In this document: positions 25,129 through 33,701 of the stretch, in pieces | Layout of the letters: each line of letters opens with the position of its first letter | How positions within the stretch are numbered: the first letter of the stretch is position 1 | Assembly (NCBI GenBank): GCA_030653545.1 | Contig: JAURZE010000022.1 | Span: forward strand, 372,001 to 436,000 | Reading direction: 5' to 3' | Source: Nitrospira sp. | GTDB lineage: Bacteria > Nitrospirota > Nitrospiria > Nitrospirales > Nitrospiraceae | Length of the DNA stretch: 64,000 nt | The notes under the pieces: generated by a model | Databases searched by the model: none | What the model was told of the DNA's origin: nothing | What the model saw: only the letters and a program-made list of their open reading frames with translations | Program-made: the position numbers and the translations under genes

Positions 25129-27053
25129 AATGCCTCCACGGCCACAGCCTGTTCAGAGGCAGGCTGAGCGGCTCGTTCATGCCACAGCTCCAACACCATT
25201 AAGGCGTACAGCTGATCCGCGCAATTTCTTCGCCCGCTCTGATGCTCCGCCATCAGCCACCGGACATACTCAGGCGAGACATAACCCCGGCGACGGACGG
25301 CGGTCTCCGACAACAGGTCCTGCGCCATCTCACGCAGATCTTCGCGCAACCAACGAGCCAACGGAATCATGAACCCCTGCTTGGGGCCGTCAAGAATCGC
25401 CTCGGGCACAAGCCCGCGCAGGGCCGATCGCATGAATCCCTTCAAGTGCCCACCCGACAGTCGCAGCGATGGCGCCACTCTCAACGCACAGGCGAGTAGG
25501 AGGTGGTCGCAAAACGGAACGCGGAGTTCAAGCGAATGCGCCATACTCATCCGGTCGCCCATACGCAGCAGATCATCGGGAAGATAGGTCTGTAGATCGA
25601 GGCCCATCGCGCGATCAACCGGGTTACCTGATGGCCATTGGTCAAAGAGCGGCGAGGGCCGGCTCGGAGAAAACCCGTGGGGCAACGCGCTCCTCATCGC
25701 TCCGCTCCAGATGCCGGCCTCCCACTCCGCGGGAATGAACGTCGTCCACCGGCGATATTGCTCGGCCAATGAGCGATGGCCATGCTCCAGAAATCGCTTC
25801 ACTCTGCCCCCGTGATCACGACCGGACCCAGTTTCACGGCAAGCCCGTGCGGCAGAAACAGACAGCCACGATCGCATCGTGCGAGGAAGCCTGTGATAGT
25901 ACGAGGCGAGGCGCATGCCGAGATACCGGGGATAGCCGCCGAACAGTTCATCGCCGCCGATCCCGGACAAGGCCACCGTGACTGAGCGTCGCGCGACTTC
26001 AGACACGAGATACGTTGGAATCGCCGACGAGTCCGCAAACGGCTCCCCCATTCCCTCGACCACTCGGGGAAGGAGCGTACGGATATCAGGCTGTAAGATG
26101 GCTTCCGTGTGATCGGTTCCAAAATGTGTCGCGAGGAGCCGCGCGTTGGCCAGCTCATTGTAGGACTGATCCTGGGGATGCTCGTAGCCGATCGTAAAGG
26201 TCTTGACCGGTCCCCGTTCCTGCATCATGGCCAAGACAGCGGCCGAATCCACGCCTCCGGAGAGAAACAGTCCCACCGGCACATCGCTCACCAGATGCGC
26301 ATGAACCGTGTCGCGGAAGATCTCGACGAACTGTTCCTTCGCCTCGTCAACCGTCGTCCACTGAGACGATGACCGCGATTGTTCCGGTCGATAGTAGCGG
26401 ACGGCCTCAACGCGCCCCTGCCCGACGCGTAACGCTTCCCCGGGCCTGAGTTGATACACACCTTCGTAGACCGTGTCGGGTCCGGGAACGTACAACGATG
26501 TCAGATAGTCGGCAATGGCTTGCGGACGGATGCGCGCATCCGGTAACGCTTCCAGCAAGGAGGGCAACTCGGACGAAAACAACACGTCGGTGCCGGTTAT
26601 TCCCGTTCCCGGACGAGTGGCATAGTAGAGCGGCTTGATCCCCAATCGATCCCGGACCAACAGCGCTTCCTGGCGCTCCCGATCCCAGATCGCGAACGCA
26701 TACATTCCTCTCAGGCGCGCGAGACCATCGATTCCCTCCTGCTCATAAAGATGCACCAGCACTTCGGTGTCGCAGCGGGACGTCAACCGGTGACCACGAT
26801 CCAGTAACTCCTGACGCAAGGCACGATAGTTATAGATTTCCCCGTTCAACACCGCCCAGACCGAGCCGTTTTCATTCTGCACCGGCTGCCGGCCTCCGGC
26901 GGGATCGATCACACGCAAACGGCGAGCCCCGAGCGTGACCCCGCCCTCACGGTGAAGTCCCTGTTCATCCGGACCCCGATGGACCAGCCGCCGGAGCATC
27001 CGGGAGACCAAGGCCTCCTCACTCGAACCGATGATGCCGCAGATTCCACACAT
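25125..27053 (-). CDS. asnB: Asparagine synthase, glutamine-hydrolysing
   Basis: A 642-residue two-domain enzyme: an N-terminal Ntn glutaminase with nucleophile C2 (MCGICGI) and RGPDEQG, and a C-terminal synthetase with the ATP loop SGGVDS (265-270). AsnB enzymes make asparagine, but family members placed inside surface-polysaccharide loci are often thought to amidate uronic acids or other carboxyl groups. Here it lies between an 85-residue membrane protein and a GT4 gene, deep inside such a locus, so a dedicated amidation role is plausible, although ordinary asparagine synthesis remains possible. The stop overlaps the next GT4 as GTGA. Confidence 0.92.
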   Translation of the reverse strand: MCGICGIIGSSEEALVSRMLRRLVHRGPDEQGLHREGGVTLGARRLRVIDPAGGRQPVQNENGSVWAVLNGEIYNYRALRQELLDRGHRLTSRCDTEVLVHLYEQEGIDGLARLRGMYAFAIWDRERQEALLVRDRLGIKPLYYATRPGTGITGTDVLFSSELPSLLEALPDARIRPQAIADYLTSLYVPGPDTVYEGVYQLRPGEALRVGQGRVEAVRYYRPEQSRSSSQWTTVDEAKEQFVEIFRDTVHAHLVSDVPVGLFLSGGVDSAAVLAMMQERGPVKTFTIGYEHPQDQSYNELANARLLATHFGTDHTEAILQPDIRTLLPRVVEGMGEPFADSSAIPTYLVSEVARRSVTVALSGIGGDELFGGYPRYLGMRLASYYHRLPRTMRSWLSVSAARACRETGSGRDHGGRVKRFLEHGHRSLAEQYRRWTTFIPAEWEAGIWSGAMRSALPHGFSPSRPSPLFDQWPSGNPVDRAMGLDLQTYLPDDLLRMGDRMSMAHSLELRVPFCDHLLLACALRVAPSLRLSGGHLKGFMRSALRGLVPEAILDGPKQGFMIPLARWLREDLREMAQDLLSETAVRRRGYVSPEYVRWLMAEHQSGRRNCADQLYALMVLELWHERAAQPASEQAVAVEAL

Positions 27054-27057
27054 CTGG

Positions 27058-27315
27058 TTACTTGTCTTTCCCTTCGGTCACCGTCCGCTCACGCCGCTCC
27101 AGTTCTTCCCGCTCCCGCTCATGCCGGGGTGAAACGGTCTGCGGCGGCACATCGACCGGCTCATACCGCAGATGCTTGGCCGACCCGACTGAGGTCAACA
27201 ACATGCGCACGCCGAGCGCGGCCACTGCGCCGAGCAGACAGACGATCAACACGCTGCCCCAAAATCCGATCCGCCGCTTCCATCGGCGGCGGATCTGCCA
27301 GCTGATCGCGCTCAC
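27058..27315 (-). CDS. Small single-pass membrane protein
   Basis: An 85-residue protein with a basic head (RRRWKRR), one helix of about 24 residues (GSVLIVCLLGAVAALGVRML) and a charged tail rich in Glu and Arg that could form a short coiled coil (HEREREELERRERTV). I do not recognise it. The GTG start at 27315 overlaps the methyltransferase stop as GTGA, and asnB starts 4 bases after its stop. The tight packing argues that it is real and coexpressed with asnB, perhaps as a membrane tether or assembly factor, which is only a guess. Confidence 0.65.
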   Translation of the reverse strand: MSAISWQIRRRWKRRIGFWGSVLIVCLLGAVAALGVRMLLTSVGSAKHLRYEPVDVPPQTVSPRHEREREELERRERTVTEGKDK

Positions 27316-28199
27316 GAGACTCCATCCTTCCGCCGGGCGATCAATTCAAACGATGGTGCCCAAACCAGGCGACCGGCGCTCAGCCGATAGGCCAGATCCG
27401 CCGCCATCGACAATCCCCCTCCAACGAGCCTCCACTTCAGCCGGCGCCCCCAGGAATTGGCGCTCGTGACCGGACCCAGACTCGGTACGGAATTGCGCAG
27501 AGAAAGCACCTCAAAGCCGCTGGTCTCCATGAGCGTCTTCAACGCGCTCGGCGAATAACTGAACAGGTGAAAGGCCTGGTCGTACTGCGCTCCGCACCAC
27601 CGGACAGGCGTTCGCATTCGCTGATGAAACAGCCCATTCGACACTCGCACTGCAATAATCCCTTGAGCTTTGACCTGATGCGTCATAGCTCTCACGATGG
27701 CCGCAGGATCCGTCACCGTTTCCAGGACATTCACCAGCGTCACCACATCGAACGGGCCTCCCGTCGATTGCCCGAGCTCAGCCGGCGACAGGACTCGTAA
27801 CCCTTTCCCCCTGGCTCGCTCGGCGGCTCCTTGGGACACTTCGACACCGGTGCAGTCCCATCCCGCCTCGCGACAGAGCATCAGGAACGCGCCATCGCCG
27901 CAGCCGATATCGAGCAACCGTCCCGGAGGTCTTCGCCACTCCAGCAGATGCGCCAAGACGCTGGCAAACACCGGCTGCCGATCGGCGGAACTTTCCGCGG
28001 CGCCATAGGACCCGTCATAACTCTCCCGATAATATTCCTCCACGATAGAGGAAGAAGGCCGAGGACTCAGAAACACCAGGCCGCACGCCGGACAGGCGAC
28101 ATACCGTCTTGTCGAGGTCTGAAAGACCTCAGACGGACTCCCGCCGCCCCCGCAGGGGCACACCACAGTTTCCATCTCCAGCGGCACCGCGAGGTTCAT
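27312..28199 (-). CDS. SAM-dependent methyltransferase with N-terminal Cys cluster
   Basis: A class I methyltransferase of 295 residues. An N-terminal segment has two CxxC-like pairs (CPCGGGG and CPACGLVFLSPRP), probably a zinc ribbon, followed by the SAM-binding motif LLDIGCGDGAFL and the usual post-I acidic residue. This layout is common in sugar C- and O-methyltransferases of surface-glycan loci. The ATG at 28199 has GGAAGG upstream and overlaps the GT4 stop as ATGA. Target unknown; it is one of six methyltransferases in the locus. Confidence 0.87.
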   Translation of the reverse strand: MNLAVPLEMETVVCPCGGGGSPSEVFQTSTRRYVACPACGLVFLSPRPSSSIVEEYYRESYDGSYGAAESSADRQPVFASVLAHLLEWRRPPGRLLDIGCGDGAFLMLCREAGWDCTGVEVSQGAAERARGKGLRVLSPAELGQSTGGPFDVVTLVNVLETVTDPAAIVRAMTHQVKAQGIIAVRVSNGLFHQRMRTPVRWCGAQYDQAFHLFSYSPSALKTLMETSGFEVLSLRNSVPSLGPVTSANSWGRRLKWRLVGGGLSMAADLAYRLSAGRLVWAPSFELIARRKDGVS

Positions 28200-29353
28200 G
28201 CGACCTTCCTGCTCCATGAGGGTGCATCGATTCCTTCTGCTCGTAAGGCTTCATCAAACACCGCCACCGTCTTTTCGACCATCCGGTCGACCGTAAACCG
28301 CGCCTGCACCACCGCACGCCCGGCTACTCCCAATTGCATCGCTTGTTCAGGATGCTCCAAGAGAGATTCAATCGCACGAGCCAATCCACCCACGTCACGC
28401 GCATTTACCAAGAGGCCCGTCTTCATGTGATCGATCACTTCAGGCACCCCATTTACCCTCGTCGCAATCACCGGCTTCCCCATGGCCAACGCTTCGAGAA
28501 TGACAAACGGGAACCCCTCGGAATGCGAGGGCAGCACCACCACATCTGCCGCAGCATAAAAATCCATCACATTGTCGCGAGATCCGACAAACCGGCACAT
28601 CGACGAAAGCCCCCGAGCACCGGCGAGCGCCTCCAGCGGTTTCCTCAATTCCCCGTCACCCACACATATACAGTGCAGCTGCGGCCATCGTTCCCGCAGC
28701 AGAGCCAATGCTTCAATCAAGTCGCTGTGCCCTTTGGGTTGGCTCAGCCGAGCCACCATGACCAGCAGCGGACCATCGGTGAGGCCAAACTCACGACGCA
28801 CTCTGGCTCGATCAACGTCATTCTGAAACAAGCGGCGGTCGATCCCGTTGTGCACGGTCTCCGCCAGGCTAGCAGCCGCCGGATCGTCTTGAACCACATC
28901 GCGCCGGATGGCGTCGGACACACAGATAATCCGCTTCGACCATGGCAGGGTCGCCCGAAGCGCCGCGGAATACATCCAGCGTTTCAATCGGCTCACCTCG
29001 TAGTCAGCGATCGAATTGTGCGCCGTGGAAATCACCACGGGAACTCCCGCCAACCACCCGGCCACCCGGCCATAAAAATTCGCCCGGGCGCCGTGCGTTT
29101 GAAGAATGGTCACATGCTCTTGAGAAAGCACTTGCACTAATCGCATCAGAGCAAAGGGGTTGAAGAGAGGCTCCAAATGCACCACGCGCACATCCACGCC
29201 CCGGGCCTGCATGCGCCCGACAAACGAACCCGGCTCAGGACAAATCAGAATCGGCCGGAAGCGTGAGGGATCGAGGTGCTCGCAGAGCAATTCCAGATAA
29301 CGCTCACCGCCGCCATAGGAGGCCGACCCGGCCAGTTCTGCAACCACAATCAA
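28196..29353 (-). CDS. Glycosyltransferase family 4
   Basis: A GT-B glycosyltransferase of 385 residues. The N-terminal loop is ELAGSASYGGGERYLELL, with VISTAHNSIADYE; the donor-domain motif is LPSHSEGFPFVILEALAMG, containing the EX7E glutamates. The frame is open back to 29527, but the TTG at 29353 has AAGGAG with good spacing, overlaps the methyltransferase stop as TTGA, and matches where GT4 proteins begin; the upstream 58 codons are Arg-rich and unlike the family. Donor and acceptor unknown. Confidence 0.87.
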   Translation of the reverse strand: MIVVAELAGSASYGGGERYLELLCEHLDPSRFRPILICPEPGSFVGRMQARGVDVRVVHLEPLFNPFALMRLVQVLSQEHVTILQTHGARANFYGRVAGWLAGVPVVISTAHNSIADYEVSRLKRWMYSAALRATLPWSKRIICVSDAIRRDVVQDDPAAASLAETVHNGIDRRLFQNDVDRARVRREFGLTDGPLLVMVARLSQPKGHSDLIEALALLRERWPQLHCICVGDGELRKPLEALAGARGLSSMCRFVGSRDNVMDFYAAADVVVLPSHSEGFPFVILEALAMGKPVIATRVNGVPEVIDHMKTGLLVNARDVGGLARAIESLLEHPEQAMQLGVAGRAVVQARFTVDRMVEKTVAVFDEALRAEGIDAPSWSRKVA

Positions 29354-30141
29354 GCCTTCACTCCTTCTCGCTTTATCCCGAGAATCATTGATCCGTTTCC
29401 CCGCTTCGGCACGAACAGCATCTCCAGCGCCACGGCGAGAAGCACTGCCGGCAAGAGCAACAGTCCGATTCCTCTGACTCCTTTTCGCTCGCCGGATGAA
29501 AACGTCTGCTTGAGAAGTGCCACCCATCGCCCAAACGTGGGCCGTGCATCGAGCACCTCGATGGATCGCCGTTCCAGAGCATGCGTCAGCTGCGACAGAC
29601 TGAACCCTTCATGCACATGGTCGTCTCCGGACCGATGAGTCCGGAAATGATGCGCCATCTCCGTCTCTCCGGAACCAAACCAGGATCGCTGATCCAGACT
29701 CGGCACATGGATGAACAGCAGTCCCCCGGAACGCAGAGCCGTGATCAGTCGATCGAGCGTCCCGTCAAAATCCTCGATGTGTTCAAGCACATCGATGGAA
29801 TAGACCAGATCGTACTCACCCATACTTGCCAGCCGCGCGATGTCCGACTCGATCACCGACAAATTCGTGCGCGGCAGCGCATCTCTTACCTCACGGTCCA
29901 CATGCAAATCCCATCCGACGAAGGAGCAGGTCGGATAGCGCCCCGCCAGCATCGCTGTCAACTGCGCCTCAGGACCACAACCGGCATCCATAACTCTCCG
30001 CCCCCCCTGCCGCAGGAAGGCAGCCACCTTCCATTGCAGATAGAGACCCTTAATGACCAGACCGGCATGAAATCCGCCCAGCCACCGTTCAGATAGAGGA
30101 CTGGCCACTGTTCTATAGACCTTATCGAAGACGGAGATCAT
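29350..30141 (-). CDS. SAM-dependent methyltransferase with C-terminal hydrophobic segment
   Basis: A class I methyltransferase of 263 residues with motif I VMDAGCGPEAQL, an acidic loop in VGWDLHVDREV, and motif YDLVYSIDVLEHI. Near the C-terminus lies an unusually hydrophobic stretch (GIGLLLLPAVLLAVALEMLF), which may hold the enzyme at the membrane where the lipid-linked glycan sits. It lies between another methyltransferase gene (44 bases upstream) and a GT4. Target unknown. Confidence 0.85.
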   Translation of the reverse strand: MISVFDKVYRTVASPLSERWLGGFHAGLVIKGLYLQWKVAAFLRQGGRRVMDAGCGPEAQLTAMLAGRYPTCSFVGWDLHVDREVRDALPRTNLSVIESDIARLASMGEYDLVYSIDVLEHIEDFDGTLDRLITALRSGGLLFIHVPSLDQRSWFGSGETEMAHHFRTHRSGDDHVHEGFSLSQLTHALERRSIEVLDARPTFGRWVALLKQTFSSGERKGVRGIGLLLLPAVLLAVALEMLFVPKRGNGSMILGIKREGVKA

Positions 30142-30184
30142 CGTGTGTGCTGTGCCTCCGCCGTCATTGATCGGGTTCGAGATC

Positions 30185-31027
30185 TCATCGCTTCCGCCCC
30201 ACGATCAACAGACTCCCCCGCAGATGCGGGACGGCATAGAACGGCCACTTGGCCCAATCGATCGCCTGTTGCTGTGCCGTCAGTCGGCAATCCTGCGTAT
30301 CCTCCCCCAGAAAATGCTGCGACTCGGCAATCTCAAACCCTGACGTCCTGAGCATGTCGGCCAGCTCATGCATCGCATATTCGCGAGCATGAGGACGCCA
30401 TTCATCGTTTGGATCGTCATATCCGGGAGGGGCCAAGCGATCATTGAGTGTCCGGCCGGCCAGGAGCTTCATCACATTTCCGATACGGGTGACGTTCGGC
30501 GTCGTGATCACGATGCAGCCGCCCGGCTGGAGAATGCGATGAGCCTCCTCCAGCAGATGAAAGGGCGAGGTCAAATGCTCAATGATCTCCAATGCGAATA
30601 CCAACCTGGCAGTCCCCTGCCCCATCGGCACGGCTGTCGGATAGCCTTTCAGCTCAAACTGCTTGGCAGCCGGATCCAGATTGACCGTCAGGATATCGAC
30701 ATCGACGTCCTGCTTCATCAGGTGCACAAATTCAGGACTGGCCATCAGACCGGCCCCCACGAGCCGGGCCGATCTCGTCGGTTCGGTCAGGCGCAAGAGC
30801 CTCAACAGGCTGCCGGGAAACGGACCGAAATCCACGATGGCCTGCGGTCCCTGCGGCAACCAGCGCAGTCCGCTCCGCAATGCGACGTACAACCGATCCC
30901 GACACTTCAGCGCATGATGCATCGGGGTGGTAAAACGAGGATCCTCGCTTCCGAACACCTCATAGCGTGAAGGACGAAACTCCCGCATCACGCCATCAAA
31001 ACCTGATCTGGTCAATTCATAACTCAT
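30185..31027 (-). CDS. Class I methyltransferase-fold protein with degenerate motif I
   Basis: A 280-residue Rossmann-fold methyltransferase. Motif I is unusual: VDFGPFPGSLLRLL replaces the normal GxGxG pattern, so SAM binding may be changed or weakened. Later motifs are normal, with ARLVFALEIIEHL and a YDDPNDEWRPHAREY loop. It starts with ATG 31027 (GGAG 11 bases upstream) and is 4 bases from the stop of the preceding methyltransferase gene. It may act as a partner or regulator of an active methyltransferase or as a functional enzyme with a divergent site; sequence alone does not decide. Confidence 0.82.
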   Translation of the reverse strand: MSYELTRSGFDGVMREFRPSRYEVFGSEDPRFTTPMHHALKCRDRLYVALRSGLRWLPQGPQAIVDFGPFPGSLLRLLRLTEPTRSARLVGAGLMASPEFVHLMKQDVDVDILTVNLDPAAKQFELKGYPTAVPMGQGTARLVFALEIIEHLTSPFHLLEEAHRILQPGGCIVITTPNVTRIGNVMKLLAGRTLNDRLAPPGYDDPNDEWRPHAREYAMHELADMLRTSGFEIAESQHFLGEDTQDCRLTAQQQAIDWAKWPFYAVPHLRGSLLIVGRKR

Positions 31028-31031
31028 CAGC

Positions 31032-31694
31032 TCAGAATCTCCGCCCGATCAGAAGCAACGTGTCGCACAACCAGGTGAAACCTATGGCAGCCAACGACTC
31101 ATAGCGCTGCCGGAGTCCGGTGACGGTCACGAGCTCAAATCCACCACGAACCACGAGCGCCGCCAGCAAGGCCGCGTTGAACGAATGCAGATGGCGCTCA
31201 TCCGCCGTCACCGATGGGACGCCTCCCCGCAAAGCCTCCAACCGAAATCGCCAAAAGGCGACATTCGGCACCGTGATCAAGACATGACCTCCTGGCCTGA
31301 TGACCCGGTGAAATTCAGCCAGCGCTCGACCCGGCTCCACGAGATGCTCAATCACCTCGCTGGCGACCACCAGATCGAGACTTCCGTCTGCTTCCGGGAG
31401 ACGTTCTACATTGAGATCGACCGCATACTTTCGATCCAGCCCTTCGGCGCGATCGAGCGCCGCGATAGACAGATCGCACCCGTGCACAACGACACCAGGC
31501 AACACCTGCTTGATTGCTCTGGCAAGCCGGCCATCGCCACACCCCACATCCAACATGCGCTCAGGCGCCAGCGCGGCCACCTTCCGACTGATCTGGCCGT
31601 ATCGCCGGACTCCTTCAAACGCACCGGCTGCGGCCTTCCAGCCGTTCCACTCGAGATCATACTGCTCACGTTGGCTCATAGCTTGTGGCATCAC
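31032..31694 (-). CDS. SAM-dependent methyltransferase
   Basis: A compact class I methyltransferase of 220 residues with motif I MLDVGCGDGRLA, an acidic post-I region (GCDLSIAALDRA) and motif LDLVVASEVIEHL. It is close to the minimal UbiE/small-molecule type. GTG 31694 follows GAGG by 7 bases; an ATG one codon later is the alternative. The stop of GT2 is 4 bases upstream. Probably methylates a sugar hydroxyl of the locus product, with other small targets possible. Confidence 0.86.
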   Translation of the reverse strand: MMPQAMSQREQYDLEWNGWKAAAGAFEGVRRYGQISRKVAALAPERMLDVGCGDGRLARAIKQVLPGVVVHGCDLSIAALDRAEGLDRKYAVDLNVERLPEADGSLDLVVASEVIEHLVEPGRALAEFHRVIRPGGHVLITVPNVAFWRFRLEALRGGVPSVTADERHLHSFNAALLAALVVRGGFELVTVTGLRQRYESLAAIGFTWLCDTLLLIGRRF

Positions 31695-31697
31695 TCG

Positions 31698-32642
31698 TTA
31701 TCCTCGTAGTCCTGCCGGAGACATGGCTGCCGATTCAGCCTCGTCATGCCCCAGCCAGACCCGTCGCAAAGTTGTCCACATGGCTTGAATCTCCTGCCGT
31801 CGATCGGAGGCATGCGAGCAGGCGGTCACCATCAACTTGCGCATCACTCCAACGGCAATCCAGCCCTTCATCAGAAATCGTCGGGGTTGCGCAAAATGCT
31901 TTTCCACATAGCGGATGCGGCTGAGTTCCCATTGCTTATTGAGGCCTGGCCGGTTCGTGCGGCTGCTCCGTCCGAGCAGATGCACCACCTCCCCCTCCGC
32001 CACATATCGAATGCGATAGCCCAACTGCTGAACCCGACGACACAGATCGACATCTTCGAAATACATGAAGAACCGTTCATCCAATCCGCCCAGCCGGTCG
32101 AACAACGCTTTGCGAATCATGAGGCAGGCGCCGTTGGCCCAATCGACATCCTGCGATTGCGTGAAGTCCATCGGGGGCACAGTCCCGACTAATCGCCTGA
32201 CGACCAGAGGCAGCGGCTCTGAATACCGTACATGGTCACGAATAGAAGGAAAGGGGAAACACGACTGCAGCACCTGTCCCTGCTCGTCACGCTGGAGGCA
32301 ACTCACAGCTCCGATGTCCAGATGCTGTTCCAGACCGGTCACCATCGTGCGGAGCGTGTGCCGCTGCATCACCGTGTCGCTGTTCAGCAACAAGAGATAC
32401 CGCCCCGAGCTGACGGATGCCGCCTGGTTGCACGCTTTGGCAAAGCCGCAATTCTCGGCATTGGCAATCACCGTGAGGTGCGGGAACCGAGTCCGTACCG
32501 CATCCACACTTCCGTCGTGGGAGGCGTTATCCACCACGATCACTTCGTAATCCACCCCCGTCGTTCTGTCCTGAACCGATTGCAGACAGGCGAGGAGCAG
32601 GTCGCGAGTATTGTAACTAATGACGGCGATCGACAGATCCAC
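31698..32642 (-). CDS. Glycosyltransferase family 2 (rhamnosyltransferase-like)
   Basis: A GT-A glycosyltransferase of 314 residues. The nucleotide-binding start is SIAVISYNTRDLLLACLQSV, with VVDNASHDGS, the DXD-like position LLLLNSDT, and NGACLMIRKALFDRLGG before the acceptor helix; the FEDVDLCRRVQQLGY stretch is the hallmark of this GT2 branch (WbbL and related rhamnosyltransferases). The start is GTG 32642, with AAGG upstream. Likely adds one sugar to the repeat unit. Confidence 0.9.
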   Translation of the reverse strand: MDLSIAVISYNTRDLLLACLQSVQDRTTGVDYEVIVVDNASHDGSVDAVRTRFPHLTVIANAENCGFAKACNQAASVSSGRYLLLLNSDTVMQRHTLRTMVTGLEQHLDIGAVSCLQRDEQGQVLQSCFPFPSIRDHVRYSEPLPLVVRRLVGTVPPMDFTQSQDVDWANGACLMIRKALFDRLGGLDERFFMYFEDVDLCRRVQQLGYRIRYVAEGEVVHLLGRSSRTNRPGLNKQWELSRIRYVEKHFAQPRRFLMKGWIAVGVMRKLMVTACSHASDRRQEIQAMWTTLRRVWLGHDEAESAAMSPAGLRG

Positions 32643-32648
32643 GTGGCC

Positions 32649-33701
32649 TTACTCCTCTTGTTTCACGGCGCTGAGCATCAATTCATTGCCCGCCCATCGC
32701 CAGAAGGGCAACAACCCTTGCTCCAGCCGATGGAGCCCGCGCGCCATCGGGCCGGCATCGCTGGGCCGTAAATTCCCCCGTGCATGTCCCTGGCGCCGGA
32801 TGAGCAGGCTCTTTTCGTAATTCACCTGCGAGAGGAACGGACGTGTCAACATCCGCTCGACACGAAATCCCGCCCGCTCCACACAAGCTTTCAAGGTCTC
32901 GGGTGTAAAGAGCCATAGATGCCGTGGCGGCTCGAGCGCCATCCAGTGATCTGCGAAGAGCCGGCTCATCAGGCCAGAAAAATTCGGTGTTGTCAGGACC
33001 AATCGTCCTCCGTCCTGCAACACCCGATGACACTCGCGCAAATGACTGATCGGATCAGGAACATGCTCGATCGCATGCACCATCGTAGTCACCGCCATAC
33101 TGCGATCCGCCACACCAACCGACTCCAAGGTTCCCACCTTCACCGGGACCCCGTAGCTCTCCCGCGCAATCCGTGCAGCCTGCGGAGAGAGATCGATACC
33201 CAGCACCTTCCATCCCAACGCTTTCATCGCCGACAGATAGCCGCCTGCCCCGCATCCGATATCCAGCAACGTCCCGCCCTCGACAAAGGGAGGACACAGC
33301 TCATCGCGGCCATACCGCGCCCGATCTTGTAGAGCAGGCACATGACCGAGCACCCGCCCGGTCACCGGAGCCCACCACTCCTGCCGCTTGAACTGGGTAT
33401 AGCCAAAGACCTCGCTCAAAATCATGGCCCGCAGGGCATCGCGCATTCCGGCCGCCGGCCGAATCAGGTCTGCGCCCTGCGTGGCCCCCTCGTGGGGTTC
33501 GTAATCGTCCGGATAACACTTCGGAATGTCCTCCATGATCGGTCTCGGACTCTGCCAGACCAATCCACAGGCGGCGCAGCGGGCAAAGCCGAATTCGCCT
33601 TCGACGGAATAGAGCCGGTCATGCAACCCCTGAAACAGTGTCTCACCGGGTGCACCGCACAAGACGCACTGGCTAACAATCTCCGTCGTTAGTGCCGGCA
33701 T
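32649..33701 (-). CDS. SAM-dependent methyltransferase with N-terminal zinc-ribbon-like part
   Basis: A 350-residue class I methyltransferase. The N-terminus has two Cys pairs (CVLC and CAAC, residues 12-15 and 42-45) and a VWQSPRP stretch as in the methyltransferase at 27312, so the two are paralogs with the same zinc-ribbon layout. Motif I is LLDIGCGAGGYL, followed by DLSPQAARIA and the AIEHVPDP segment. ATG 33701 has GAGG upstream and overlaps the GT2 gene by 13 bases. Target unknown. Confidence 0.86.
   Translation of the reverse strand: MPALTTEIVSQCVLCGAPGETLFQGLHDRLYSVEGEFGFARCAACGLVWQSPRPIMEDIPKCYPDDYEPHEGATQGADLIRPAAGMRDALRAMILSEVFGYTQFKRQEWWAPVTGRVLGHVPALQDRARYGRDELCPPFVEGGTLLDIGCGAGGYLSAMKALGWKVLGIDLSPQAARIARESYGVPVKVGTLESVGVADRSMAVTTMVHAIEHVPDPISHLRECHRVLQDGGRLVLTTPNFSGLMSRLFADHWMALEPPRHLWLFTPETLKACVERAGFRVERMLTRPFLSQVNYEKSLLIRRQGHARGNLRPSDAGPMARGLHRLEQGLLPFWRWAGNELMLSAVKQEE

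Noticed and set aside
29353-29527. 58 extra N-terminal codons of the GT4 gene at 28196
   Set aside because: Arg-rich and unlike GT4 proteins; a TTG at 29353 with AAGGAG and a 4-base overlap explains the start better.
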